9,809 nt of DNA, taken from contig CAJULZ010000103.1 of assembly GCA_910587205.1 (NCBI GenBank), forward strand, positions 1 through 9,809, read 5' to 3'. Every line of letters starts with the position of its first letter. The first letter of the stretch is position 1. The position numbers and the translations under genes were made by a program. This stretch comes from an uncultured Oscillospiraceae bacterium. Lineage in GTDB: Bacteria > Bacillota > Clostridia > Oscillospirales > Oscillospiraceae. This document shows, in pieces, positions 1-6,875 of the stretch. The notes under the pieces were generated by a model that worked only from the letters and a program-made list of their open reading frames with translations, was not told the origin of the DNA and searched no databases.

Positions 1-402
1 ATGGCTCCTCACACGGTGGCCCAAGCGCTGAAAACTGCGGTGTTTGCCGCGCGGATCATGGAACTGCTGGGCTATGAGACCGGACCGAGGTCGGATGCGG
101 TGCGCCACGATATTATCCAGATGATCCATCTGGGAAGTCCGGAAGCGGTAAAGCGATTCTGTAAAGGAATCCAGTCCGGCGCGCCGGTGGATTCCTATGT
201 TACGCCGGAGCCCTGGGATATGCCGGGCTATGACTGCCCGGTGATTATGGCCGCTGGAGCCTTTATCCAGGGATCTTCTATAGAGCTGTCCGCCGACGCG
301 CCTATGCGGGAACCGTACACGGTTTACTTGCAAGGCGGCCTCACTTATGAGTCGGGCAGGGCAGGCATCTTGCTGGCGGCGGAAGAGCTATTGCGGAAAT
401 AG
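1..402 (+). CDS. Methionine gamma-lyase / aluminium-resistance family PLP enzyme, C-terminal part
   Basis: This is the last 133 codons of a gene whose 5' end lies before the window; the first ATG is probably an internal Met. The protein resembles the C-terminus of the PF06838 family (cystathionine beta-lyase-like, often annotated 'aluminium resistance protein'), cytosolic PLP enzymes of usually a little over 400 residues. Recognisable stretches are APHTVAQALK near the start, IIQMIHLGSPEAVKRFC (38-54), the VDSYVTPEPWDMPGYDCPVI block (63-82) and the very conserved SIELSADAPMREPYTVYLQG (93-112), followed by a Gly-rich end. The PLP-binding lysine lies upstream and cannot be checked. The in vivo substrate of this family is poorly settled, so the lyase name is by homology only. 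It ends 55 bases before yunB on the same strand and is probably in the same transcript. Confidence 0.88.
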   Translation: MAPHTVAQALKTAVFAARIMELLGYETGPRSDAVRHDIIQMIHLGSPEAVKRFCKGIQSGAPVDSYVTPEPWDMPGYDCPVIMAAGAFIQGSSIELSADAPMREPYTVYLQGGLTYESGRAGILLAAEELLRK

Positions 403-444
403 GCCGGGTATAGGCCGAGCCTTCAGATGCATACAGTGGCCCAT

Positions 445-450
445 AGGGGG
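445..450 (+). promoter_or_regulatory. Ribosome binding site fixing the yunB start
   Basis: AGGGGG lies 7 bases before the ATG at 458. The same frame is open from an ATG at 347, but that start would overlap the end of the preceding gene and would add a long non-YunB-like N-terminus. The 458 start gives a basic N-terminus followed directly by the membrane segment. Confidence 0.75.
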
Positions 451-457
451 TGGCTGT

Positions 458-1138
458 ATGCCTGTAAAGCTAAAGCGCCTGCATATTCTATTGAGGCGTA
501 TGGGCGGGGCAATGGTGGCGCTGCCTGTGACCTTGACGTTGGTTTTACTCTGCGTAACGCTGTATGCGCTGAATGGGCTGCTGCTGCCTGTGCTGGAAGC
601 AGCGGCATCCAGTCAGGCGGTCAATTTGATGACTCAGGCCATTGACACCGCCGTGGACAACTGCCTTCAGGAAAATGGAATGGATTATGCCGATTTTGTT
701 ACGATAGAAACTGATTCAGCGGGGAAAGTGACCTCCATCACCAGTAACACTGCGGCAAACAGCCGCTTTAAGCGCCAAGTGGTGGAGGCGGTGGTCAGGC
801 AGCTGGAGGCTTTGGACGGCGATGCTCTAAGAGTGCCCTTGGGGACGCTTACGGGGCAGCCACTGTTGTCGGGCACGGGCCCCCGGGTTCGGGTGAAGGT
901 GGATTCGGTGGGTGAAGTCGTCGCTGATTATGCCAATTCCTTTACCGCTGCGGGGGTAAACCAAACCCTGCATAGGGTGTGTCTGGAGGTTACGGCCACG
1001 GTATACCTGTTTCTGCCTGGGGAGATACTCCCGGTATCGGTCAGCAGCAACGTATGTGTGGCAGAAACGGTGATTGTGGGTGAGACACCCGATACCTATT
1101 TGAGATTGGAAAAGGGGGACAGCCGGTATGGGGATTGA
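458..1138 (+). CDS. yunB: Sporulation protein YunB
   Basis: The 226-aa protein matches the Spore_YunB family (PF09560); the Bacillus subtilis protein is about 250 residues and is linked to spore formation under mother-cell control. A short basic N-terminus (KLKRLHILLRR) precedes one membrane segment at about 18-45, so most of the protein should lie outside the membrane. Family hallmarks in order are AIDTAVDNCL (61-70), a VTIETDSAGKVTSITSNT strand pair (81-98), VPLGTLTGQPLLSGTGP (126-142), the SFTAAGVNQTLHRVCLEV block (161-178) and the closing AETVIVGETPDTYLRL (202-217). Its stop overlaps the first 11 bases of ligA, implying translational coupling. The exact biochemical role in spores is unknown. 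Pairing of this gene with ligA argues for an endospore-forming Firmicute. Confidence 0.92.
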   Translation: MPVKLKRLHILLRRMGGAMVALPVTLTLVLLCVTLYALNGLLLPVLEAAASSQAVNLMTQAIDTAVDNCLQENGMDYADFVTIETDSAGKVTSITSNTAANSRFKRQVVEAVVRQLEALDGDALRVPLGTLTGQPLLSGTGPRVRVKVDSVGEVVADYANSFTAAGVNQTLHRVCLEVTATVYLFLPGEILPVSVSSNVCVAETVIVGETPDTYLRLEKGDSRYGD

Positions 1139-3164
1139 GGAGCAGGCCGCGTGGCTCCGGAATATGCTGAACGAGCATAGCTATAACTATTATGTCTTAG
1201 ATGCGCCTACTATCCCGGACTATGAGTATGACAGAATGCTTCGACAGCTGGAGGAGATAGAGACTGACCATCCGGAACTGGTTACGCCGGACTCCCCCAC
1301 CCAGCGGGTAGGGGGTAAAGCATTGGACAGTTTTCAGCAGGTGGTGCATCGGGTGCCGTTGCAAAGCCTCCAGGACGTATTTTCGCCTGATGAATTGCTG
1401 GACTTTGACCGCCGGGTGCGGGAAAGCGGGGTGGAAGCGGAATACCTGCTGGAACCCAAAGTGGATGGCCTGTCGGTAGCGCTGGAGTATGAGAACGGTG
1501 TGTTTGTCCGCGGCGCGACTCGTGGGGATGGCCAGGTGGGGGAGGATGTGACGGAGAATATCCGCACCATCCGGTCTGTCCCAATGCGGCTGGAGAAAGC
1601 CCCCTCGGAGCTAATTGTTCGAGGAGAGGTCTACATGCCCCGGAAAACCTTTGAGCGGCTCAATGAGGAGCGGGAAATCCGGGGAGAGCCCCTGTTTGCC
1701 AACCCGCGCAATGCGGCCGCCGGTTCCATGCGCCAGCTGGATCCCAAGGTAGCCGCCGCCCGGGGGCTGGATATGGTGGTATTCAATATCCAATATACCG
1801 ACCATGAACCGTTTGGCACTGACAGCGCGGGCCTGGATTGGCTGCGGTCTCTGAGGTTCAAGGTTATTGACTACCGGCTGTCGGGTGACATTGAGGAAAT
1901 CCAGTCCGCTATTTTCCAACTGGGCGACGACCGGGAAAAGTATCCATTCGACATTGATGGGGCAGTCATAAAGATAAACAGCCTGTCGGCACGCGACGCG
2001 CTTGGGGAGACGGCGAAATTTCCCCGGTGGGCCGCGGCCTACAAATATCCGCCGGAGCAGAAAGAGAGTGTAGTGGAGGACATCGTAATCCAGGTGGGAC
2101 GTACTGGGGTGCTCACCCCAAAGGCAGTAGTGGCTCCTGTGCGGCTGGCGGGCACTACTGTTACCAGCGCTACCCTGCACAACCAGGACTTTATCACGGA
2201 GAAGGATATCCGCATTGGGGATGCTGTGGTGGTGCAAAAGGCGGGGGAGATCATTCCGGAGATTGTATCTGTGGTAAAAGAAAAGCGGCCGGAGGGAACC
2301 GTGCCCTACCTGCTGCCTGCGGTCTGTCCAGTGTGCGGCGCAGCGGTAGCCAGGGATGAGGACGGCGCCCACATACGCTGTACCGGAGCGGAGTGTCCAG
2401 CGCAGCTCCTGCGGAACCTGACCCATTTTGCCAGCCGGGACGCCATGGACATTGAGGGCCTGGGCCCGGCGGTGGTGGAAGGTTTAGTAAATGCCGGGAT
2501 GGTAAAAACCCCCGCTGATCTCTACCAGCTGGATCGGAACGAGGTGGCGAAGCTGGAGCGCATGGGACGGAAATCAGCGGATAACTTGTTGGCAGCCATA
2601 GAGAAGTCAAAGGGAAACGACCTTTCTAAGCTGCTATTTGCTTTTGGCATTCGGCAGGTCGGGCAGAAAGCGGGGAGAATCCTTGCGGCCCGGTTTGGTT
2701 CCTTGGACGCCCTGGCTGGCGCTACGGAGGAGGAGCTTACCGCTATTGACGACATTGGCGGCATCACCGCCCGAAATCTGACGGAATGGTTTGCGGCACC
2801 TCAGAGCCAGCACCTCATCGCAGTGCTGCGAGAGGCCGGGGTAAACATGGAAAGCCGGTCTGCCCCGGTGGGGGACAAGCTGGCGGGTCTCACCTTTGTG
2901 CTCACCGGGGAACTGTCCGCCTGCTCCCGCAAGGAAGCGGGGGAGAAGCTGGAGGCGCTGGGGGGGAAGGTGTCCGGGTCAGTATCAAAAAAAACGGGGT
3001 GTGTAGTGGCCGGGGAGGCAGCGGGCTCCAAGCTGCGGAAGGCCCAGGAATTAGGTGTGCCTATATTGGATGAAGGCCAGTTCCTTATCCTGGTAGGAGA
3101 GCGTAATGGGGATGCCGGGGCGCTGCTGGCGCAGCTGAGAAATATAGAGGCGAAGAGGGAATAA
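1128..3164 (+). CDS. ligA: NAD-dependent DNA ligase LigA
   Basis: A complete 678-aa ligase, usual length for the family, that seals nicks in DNA during replication and repair using NAD+. Domain order is complete: Ia NMN-binding domain with YNYYVLD and DYEYD (19-35); adenylation domain with the nucleotidyl-lysine K111 in EPKVDGLS, RGEVYM (165-170), NPRNAAAGSMRQLD (192-205), DIDGAVIKIN (275-284) and AYKYPPEQ (304-311); OB fold with TGVLTPKAVV and ATLHNQD (326-354); a four-cysteine zinc finger (C400, C403, C418, C423); helix-hairpin-helix repeats at about 435-575; and a C-terminal BRCT domain (about 583-665). The start at 1128 is supported by AGGGGGA at 1113-1119, 8 bases upstream, and by the Ia domain beginning at once. 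The gene overlaps yunB and is followed after three bases by the aminotransferase gene, so it sits in the middle of the operon. Confidence 0.98.
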   Translation: MGIEEQAAWLRNMLNEHSYNYYVLDAPTIPDYEYDRMLRQLEEIETDHPELVTPDSPTQRVGGKALDSFQQVVHRVPLQSLQDVFSPDELLDFDRRVRESGVEAEYLLEPKVDGLSVALEYENGVFVRGATRGDGQVGEDVTENIRTIRSVPMRLEKAPSELIVRGEVYMPRKTFERLNEEREIRGEPLFANPRNAAAGSMRQLDPKVAAARGLDMVVFNIQYTDHEPFGTDSAGLDWLRSLRFKVIDYRLSGDIEEIQSAIFQLGDDREKYPFDIDGAVIKINSLSARDALGETAKFPRWAAAYKYPPEQKESVVEDIVIQVGRTGVLTPKAVVAPVRLAGTTVTSATLHNQDFITEKDIRIGDAVVVQKAGEIIPEIVSVVKEKRPEGTVPYLLPAVCPVCGAAVARDEDGAHIRCTGAECPAQLLRNLTHFASRDAMDIEGLGPAVVEGLVNAGMVKTPADLYQLDRNEVAKLERMGRKSADNLLAAIEKSKGNDLSKLLFAFGIRQVGQKAGRILAARFGSLDALAGATEEELTAIDDIGGITARNLTEWFAAPQSQHLIAVLREAGVNMESRSAPVGDKLAGLTFVLTGELSACSRKEAGEKLEALGGKVSGSVSKKTGCVVAGEAAGSKLRKAQELGVPILDEGQFLILVGERNGDAGALLAQLRNIEAKRE

Positions 3165-3167
3165 TCC

Positions 3168-4346
3168 ATGGAGATTAGACTTGCGGGACGGATGGATGGC
3201 TTTGAACCAGGTATTTTCAATGTTTTGGACAACCGGAAAAGTGAGCGGCTGGCCCAGGGAAAGCCTGTGTATAACCTGTCCATCGGCACGCCGGATTTTT
3301 TGCCTGAGCCCCATATTGTAGAGGCGTTGGCCCAGTTTGCGGCCAACCCGGAGAATTACCGGTATTCCCTGGGAGAGACGGCGGAGCTGATTCAGGCTGT
3401 GCAGGACTGGTACCGCCGCCGGTATGGCGTGAAGCTGGCGGAGGACGAGCTGATGGCGGTGTATGGCTCCCAGGAGGGGTTGGCCCACATCGGCTGGACA
3501 CTGTGCGACTTCGGGGACGTGGTATTGGTTCCTGACCCGGGCTATCCAATTTTTGGGCTGGGACCGTACCTCTGCGGAGCGGAGTGCGTCCGCTACCCAC
3601 TGTTAGAGGAAAATGGATACCTTCCTGATCTGGAGCATTTTGACCTGGGTTTGGCGGAAAAGGCCCGGTTTATGGTCGTGTCCTATCCCGCTAATCCGCT
3701 GGGGGTAATTGCCCCTGACGAATTCTATCCCAGGCTGGTCGCTTTCGCGAAAGCCCACAATATTGTCATTATTCATGATAATGCCTACTCCGATATTGTT
3801 TTTGACGGACGGGTGGGCAAGTCATTCCTGGCTTTTGAAGGCGCAAAGGAGGTAGGGGTGGAGTTTAACTCTCTATCCAAGACCTACAACCTTACTGGGG
3901 CGCGGGTGTCCTTTGTATTGGGGAACCGGGAAGTGGTGGGGGCGTTCAAACGGCTGCGGTCCCAGATCGACTATGGGATGTTTCTGCCCATCCAGCATGC
4001 AGCGGCGGCTGCCCTCAACGGCCCCCAGGATAGCGTGACGCGGAACCGGGCGGAGTATCAGGCGCGGCGGGATGCCCTGTGCGGCGGACTGAGGGCAATT
4101 GGCTGGAATGTGCCGGACAGCCAAGGCAGCATGTTTGTATGGGCACCTGTGCCGGATGGTTTTTCCAGCGCTGTGGAGTTCTGTTTCAAGCTGCTGGACC
4201 GTACGGGGCTGCTGTGCACGCCTGGTTCTGCTTTTGGCCCGCTGGGGGAGGGGCATGTGCGGTTTGCGCTTGTGCGGCCGGTCCCAGTGATAGAGGAGGC
4301 TGCAGCGGCTGTTAAGCTCAGCGGCATCTTAGGGGGTGGCTTATGA
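3168..4346 (+). CDS. Class I/II PLP-dependent aminotransferase, DapL-like
   Basis: The 392-aa protein is a fold-type I aminotransferase (PF00155), a cytosolic PLP enzyme. Visible marks are the substrate-gate region NLSIGTPDFLP (36-46), the phosphate-binding GSQEG (100-104), NPLG with N176, HDNAYSD with the pyridine-ring Asp D204 and Tyr Y207, SLSKTYNLTGARVSF with Schiff-base lysine K238, and the carboxylate-binding Arg R366 in VRFALVR. The start has AGAGGGA at 3154-3160, 7 bases upstream, and follows the ligA stop by three bases. Overall it resembles the LL-diaminopimelate aminotransferase/aspartate aminotransferase group, but the substrate cannot be read from sequence, and it lies away from any visible lysine-biosynthesis gene. 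I therefore leave the gene unnamed. Its stop overlaps the nuclease start (ATGA), so the two are probably translationally coupled. Confidence 0.9.
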   Translation: MEIRLAGRMDGFEPGIFNVLDNRKSERLAQGKPVYNLSIGTPDFLPEPHIVEALAQFAANPENYRYSLGETAELIQAVQDWYRRRYGVKLAEDELMAVYGSQEGLAHIGWTLCDFGDVVLVPDPGYPIFGLGPYLCGAECVRYPLLEENGYLPDLEHFDLGLAEKARFMVVSYPANPLGVIAPDEFYPRLVAFAKAHNIVIIHDNAYSDIVFDGRVGKSFLAFEGAKEVGVEFNSLSKTYNLTGARVSFVLGNREVVGAFKRLRSQIDYGMFLPIQHAAAAALNGPQDSVTRNRAEYQARRDALCGGLRAIGWNVPDSQGSMFVWAPVPDGFSSAVEFCFKLLDRTGLLCTPGSAFGPLGEGHVRFALVRPVPVIEEAAAAVKLSGILGGGL

Positions 4347-5101
4347 GCGCGACCACGCGAAAGCGGCGACAGGCCGGAAGCAGGGAACGGCTAATTCTGT
4401 TGTTGCTGGTGATGGCTGTGGTGGTAGGGGTCACCGCTCTGGGCCTGTACTTAAACGGCTCGCTGACATGGGACAGTTTGCTGATCGAGTTGGGGCTCAA
4501 GGCCCCGGCGGCAGTTTCGATAGAAGATATCCCGGAATATTCCGGAGAACCCTATGTGGTGCTCCAGGACAACTGGCCGGGATTCGATGCGAAGGATCTG
4601 ACGTTTGAGCCCGTTGAGACCTACAGTGAGTTGGACTACTTGGGGAGATGCGGGGTGGCCTATGCCAATATCTGTCTGGAGATCATGCCGACCGAGCCCC
4701 GGGGGGACATCGGGCAGGTAAAGCCGTCGGGTTGGCAGACAGTGAAATATGACTGCGTGGACGGAAAATATCTCTACAACCGCTGTCATTTAATTGGCTA
4801 CCAGTTGGCGGGAGAAAATGCCAACCCGCAAAATCTCATTACCGGCACGCGTTACATGAATGTGGAGGGGATGCTCCCCTTTGAGAACATGGTGGACGGT
4901 TATGCGGAGGAGACAGGGAACCACGTGCTCTACCGGGTGACGCCCATTTTTGAGGGTGCAGATCTGGTAGCCAGAGGGGTGCAGATGGAGGCTTTTTCCG
5001 TGGAGGATGACGGCGAAGGGGTGTGCTTTAACGTGTTTGTATACAATGTGCAACCCGGCGTCACCATCGATTACGCCACAGGAAACAGCTGGGAAAACTA
5101 A
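4343..5101 (+). CDS. Membrane-anchored DNA/RNA non-specific endonuclease (Endonuclea_NS_2)
   Basis: The 252-aa protein has a basic N-terminus (residues 1-16), a single membrane segment at about 17-37 (RLILLLLVMAVVVGVTALGL), a short linker and a nuclease domain at about 65-248. The core matches the beta-beta-alpha-metal nuclease family PF13930: YNRCHLIGYQL (145-155) carries the NRCH variant of the DRGH motif with catalytic His H149, followed by the Asn-rich metal site ENANPQNLITGTRYMN (158-173) and FEN (180-182). Family members degrade DNA and RNA without sequence choice; some act at the cell surface in DNA uptake. Topology suggests the domain faces outward, which is an inference. AGGGGGTGG at 4331-4339 is the ribosome binding site and the start overlaps the aminotransferase stop. 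It is the last gene before a terminator. Several cysteines (103, 111, 138, 148, 228) could form disulfides if exported. Confidence 0.9.
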   Translation: MSATTRKRRQAGSRERLILLLLVMAVVVGVTALGLYLNGSLTWDSLLIELGLKAPAAVSIEDIPEYSGEPYVVLQDNWPGFDAKDLTFEPVETYSELDYLGRCGVAYANICLEIMPTEPRGDIGQVKPSGWQTVKYDCVDGKYLYNRCHLIGYQLAGENANPQNLITGTRYMNVEGMLPFENMVDGYAEETGNHVLYRVTPIFEGADLVARGVQMEAFSVEDDGEGVCFNVFVYNVQPGVTIDYATGNSWEN

Positions 5102-5112
5102 CATGGATACGA

Positions 5113-5147
5113 GAAAAGCCCGCTCCAAACGGAGCGGGCCTTTTCTT
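5113..5147. terminator. Bidirectional intrinsic terminator between convergent genes
   Basis: GAAAAGCCCGCTCC (5113-5126), loop AAAC, and GGAGCGGGCCTTTTC (5131-5145) form a GC-rich stem with one bulged G. T-rich sequence follows the stem on both strands (CCTTTTCTTC on plus, GCTTTTCTC on minus). It lies between the nuclease stop at 5101 and the transporter stop at 5177, which converge, so one hairpin probably ends both transcripts. Confidence 0.9.
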
Positions 5148-5176
5148 CGGGGATTCACGGAAGGACAGGATGGGCC

Positions 5177-6541
5177 TTAGCCGGGGAAGAACACGCCCCA
5201 AGCCAGGAAGCCCAGGATACCGACAATTCCGGTGAAAATCAGGACGGTTACCAGGTAGCCCATGATGTCCTTGGCCTTCAGACCGGCGACGCCCAGAGCA
5301 GGCAGGGCCCAGAAGGGCTGGATCATGTTGGTCCACTGATCGCCCCAGGCGATGGCCATAGCTGCGCGACCGGCCTCCACACCCACGTTCAGAGAACCGG
5401 GCATGACGATGGGGCCCTGAACTGCCCACTGGCCGCCGCCGGAGGGGACAAAGAAGTTGACGATACCAGCGGACAGGAAAGTCCACATGGGGAAGGTTAC
5501 GGAGTTGGAGATGCTCACGAAGAAGTCGGAAATGATGCCGGCCAGGCACACGCCATTGTCGTTGGTGACAGTCATCAGGCCCATAATACCCGCGTAAAAC
5601 GGGAACTGGAGCAGGATACCCGCCGCGCCGGCGGCGGCGTCGCCGATGGCGTCCACATACTTGCGCAGGTTGCCGTGGGCCAGGATGCCCAGGAACAGGA
5701 AGATGCAGTTCACGATGTTCAGATCCAGGCTGAAGCCCTTCTGGATGAAGTAGTAGACAATGTAGATGAAGCCCATCGCGCACACGATACCCCACAGGAT
5801 CTTACTGTGTTCGATCTTCTCAGCGGGGGTATTGACGGAGTATTCACGCTCCTTTTCGTCGGCCAGCAGGGCAGGATCTACGGTGATAGTATGATCCTTA
5901 TCGGGGTGCATGGCATAGTTGACAAAGGGCATGGCAATCAGGATCACCAGGCACATGACGATATTCATGGGGTGGAGGATGGTCTCGGCGGTAGTGGCCT
6001 GGAAGACCGTTTCGCCGACCTTATAGCCGTCGCCGCCCAGAGCCAGGGGGATGGAGCCGGACAGGCCGGCGTGCCAGATCACGAAGCCGGAGTAGGCGGA
6101 GGCGATCAGCAGGGGATAGTCCACGTCCCGCACGCGCTTGGCGATTTCCTTAGCCAGCAGGGCGCCGACGATGAGGCCGAAGCCCCAGTTGAGCCAGCAG
6201 CAGATGGTGGACACCGCGGTAGTCACCACGATGGCGCTCATCTTGTTTTTGGCAAGACCGGCGATGGCGCCCAAAATCTTCTTGCAGATTTTGGCGGAGG
6301 CCAAGGCGGAACCCAGCACCAGTACCAAGGCCATCTGCATGGAGAACTTCAGCAGGTTCCACAGACCAAGCTTCTCCCCGCCTTCGCCGCCCCAGGCCCA
6401 GATCATCCGGATAGGACCCATCCCGGTGCCGATCATAGCGGCGATAAACACCACAATGGTCAGGATGATGGCGAACAGGAACGGGTCGGGGAGCCAGCGG
6501 TTCATAACCCGAACGCAGCCATTGGTAAACTTTTTGAACAT
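5177..6541 (-). CDS. atoE: Short-chain fatty acid transporter, AtoE family
   Basis: The 454-aa very hydrophobic protein matches the SCFA_trans family (PF02667), inner-membrane permeases related to E. coli AtoE that move short-chain fatty acids such as acetoacetate or butyrate. About 11-13 membrane segments are apparent. Family signatures are WLPDPFLFAIILT near the N-terminus (16-28), CWLNWGFGLIVGALLA (115-130), IWHAGLSGSIPL (156-167) and FFVPSGGGQWAVQGP (363-377). I chose the ATG at 6541 because GAGAGGG lies 8 bases upstream; a longer reading from a TTG at 6565 would start upstream of that site. It stands alone: its own promoter is at 6604-6632 and it converges on the ligA operon. In butyrate-forming Clostridia such permeases often serve acetoacetyl-CoA or lysine fermentation, but none of those genes is seen here, so the substrate is inferred. 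Confidence 0.93.
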   Translation of the reverse strand: MFKKFTNGCVRVMNRWLPDPFLFAIILTIVVFIAAMIGTGMGPIRMIWAWGGEGGEKLGLWNLLKFSMQMALVLVLGSALASAKICKKILGAIAGLAKNKMSAIVVTTAVSTICCWLNWGFGLIVGALLAKEIAKRVRDVDYPLLIASAYSGFVIWHAGLSGSIPLALGGDGYKVGETVFQATTAETILHPMNIVMCLVILIAMPFVNYAMHPDKDHTITVDPALLADEKEREYSVNTPAEKIEHSKILWGIVCAMGFIYIVYYFIQKGFSLDLNIVNCIFLFLGILAHGNLRKYVDAIGDAAAGAAGILLQFPFYAGIMGLMTVTNDNGVCLAGIISDFFVSISNSVTFPMWTFLSAGIVNFFVPSGGGQWAVQGPIVMPGSLNVGVEAGRAAMAIAWGDQWTNMIQPFWALPALGVAGLKAKDIMGYLVTVLIFTGIVGILGFLAWGVFFPG

Positions 6542-6549
6542 TAAATTTA

Positions 6550-6556
6550 CCCTCTC
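6550..6556 (-). promoter_or_regulatory. Ribosome binding site deciding the atoE start
   Basis: GAGAGGG on the minus strand, 8 bases before the ATG at 6541. It falls inside the extra codons of the alternative TTG start at 6565, which is therefore unlikely. Confidence 0.8.
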
Positions 6557-6603
6557 TTTCTTCAAAAATTAGACAGCTGGAACCGTGAATCTCAACGGAT
6601 TTC

Positions 6604-6632
6604 ATTTTATCAGTTTATTCACAGTTTGTCAA
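6604..6632 (-). promoter_or_regulatory. Sigma-A type promoter of the fatty acid transporter gene
   Basis: On the minus strand a perfect -35 TTGACA (6632-6627) is followed by a 17-base spacer and TAAAAT as -10 (6609-6604, five of six consensus bases). Transcription should start near 6597, giving a leader of about 55 bases before the ATG at 6541. The hexamers are seen directly; the start site is inferred. Confidence 0.85.
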
Positions 6633-6716
6633 TAATTTTGCAAAGAAAGTCCGAAAGGACGGGCTGTAGAAGATAATATATTGTATATAATTGCTGAATT
6701 GGTTCCGAGAAACAAT

Positions 6717-6764
6717 AAAATCCCAGTATCCCAGACATTTCTGACCGGGATACTGGGATTTATT
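6717..6764. terminator. Hairpin terminator downstream of the orphan tail
   Basis: TCCCAGTATCCC (6721-6732) and GGGATACTGGGA (6747-6758) form a perfect 12-bp stem around a 14-base loop. A/T flanks extend it (AATAAAA to the left, TTTATT to the right). On the minus strand the stem is followed by TTTTATTG, so it can end transcription coming from the recombinase and the tail fragment and keep it out of the transporter promoter. It fits equally on the plus strand. Confidence 0.85.
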
Positions 6765-6774
6765 AAGATTTCAA

Positions 6775-6870
6775 TTATTTATCGAACGCCGGGTTGGTGA
6801 AGTACACGTTCTTCTGATCCATGCGGTCCTTGGCAAGGCGGATCGCTTCGCCGAAACGTACAGGGTGTAA
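6775..6870 (-). pseudogene. Orphan C-terminal tail of an unrecognised protein
   Basis: Between the recombinase stop and the terminator the minus strand encodes HPVRFGEAIRLAK, then DRMDQKNVYFTNPAFDK and a TAA at 6777-6775. The composition (amphipathic helix, then a polar end) is that of a real protein C-terminus, and the stop is placed a few bases before the hairpin, as for a normal gene end. No ribosome binding site or credible start precedes it: the frame runs back into the recombinase gene, where an ATG at 6888 has no supporting site. I infer the 3' end of a gene whose body was removed or displaced when the recombinase arrived. I could not identify the family. Confidence 0.6.
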
Positions 6871-6875
6871 AAAAA

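Noticed and set aside
1611..2426. Long minus-strand frame of 271 codons within ligA
   Set aside because: It is antisense to well-conserved ligA domains, has low-complexity basic composition and shows no protein motif; a codon-bias shadow.
5675..6544. Plus-strand frame of 289 codons opposite the fatty acid transporter
   Set aside because: It is rich in Gly, His, Asp and Gln with no fold-like pattern, and it mirrors the transporter's codons; the transporter has clear family signatures and a promoter.
6649..6700. Small GTCC-GAAA-GGAC hairpin and AT-rich stretch upstream of the transporter promoter
   Set aside because: The stem is only 4 bp and the AT-rich stretch is an imperfect palindrome. 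Neither matches a known operator or riboswitch, so no feature is claimed.
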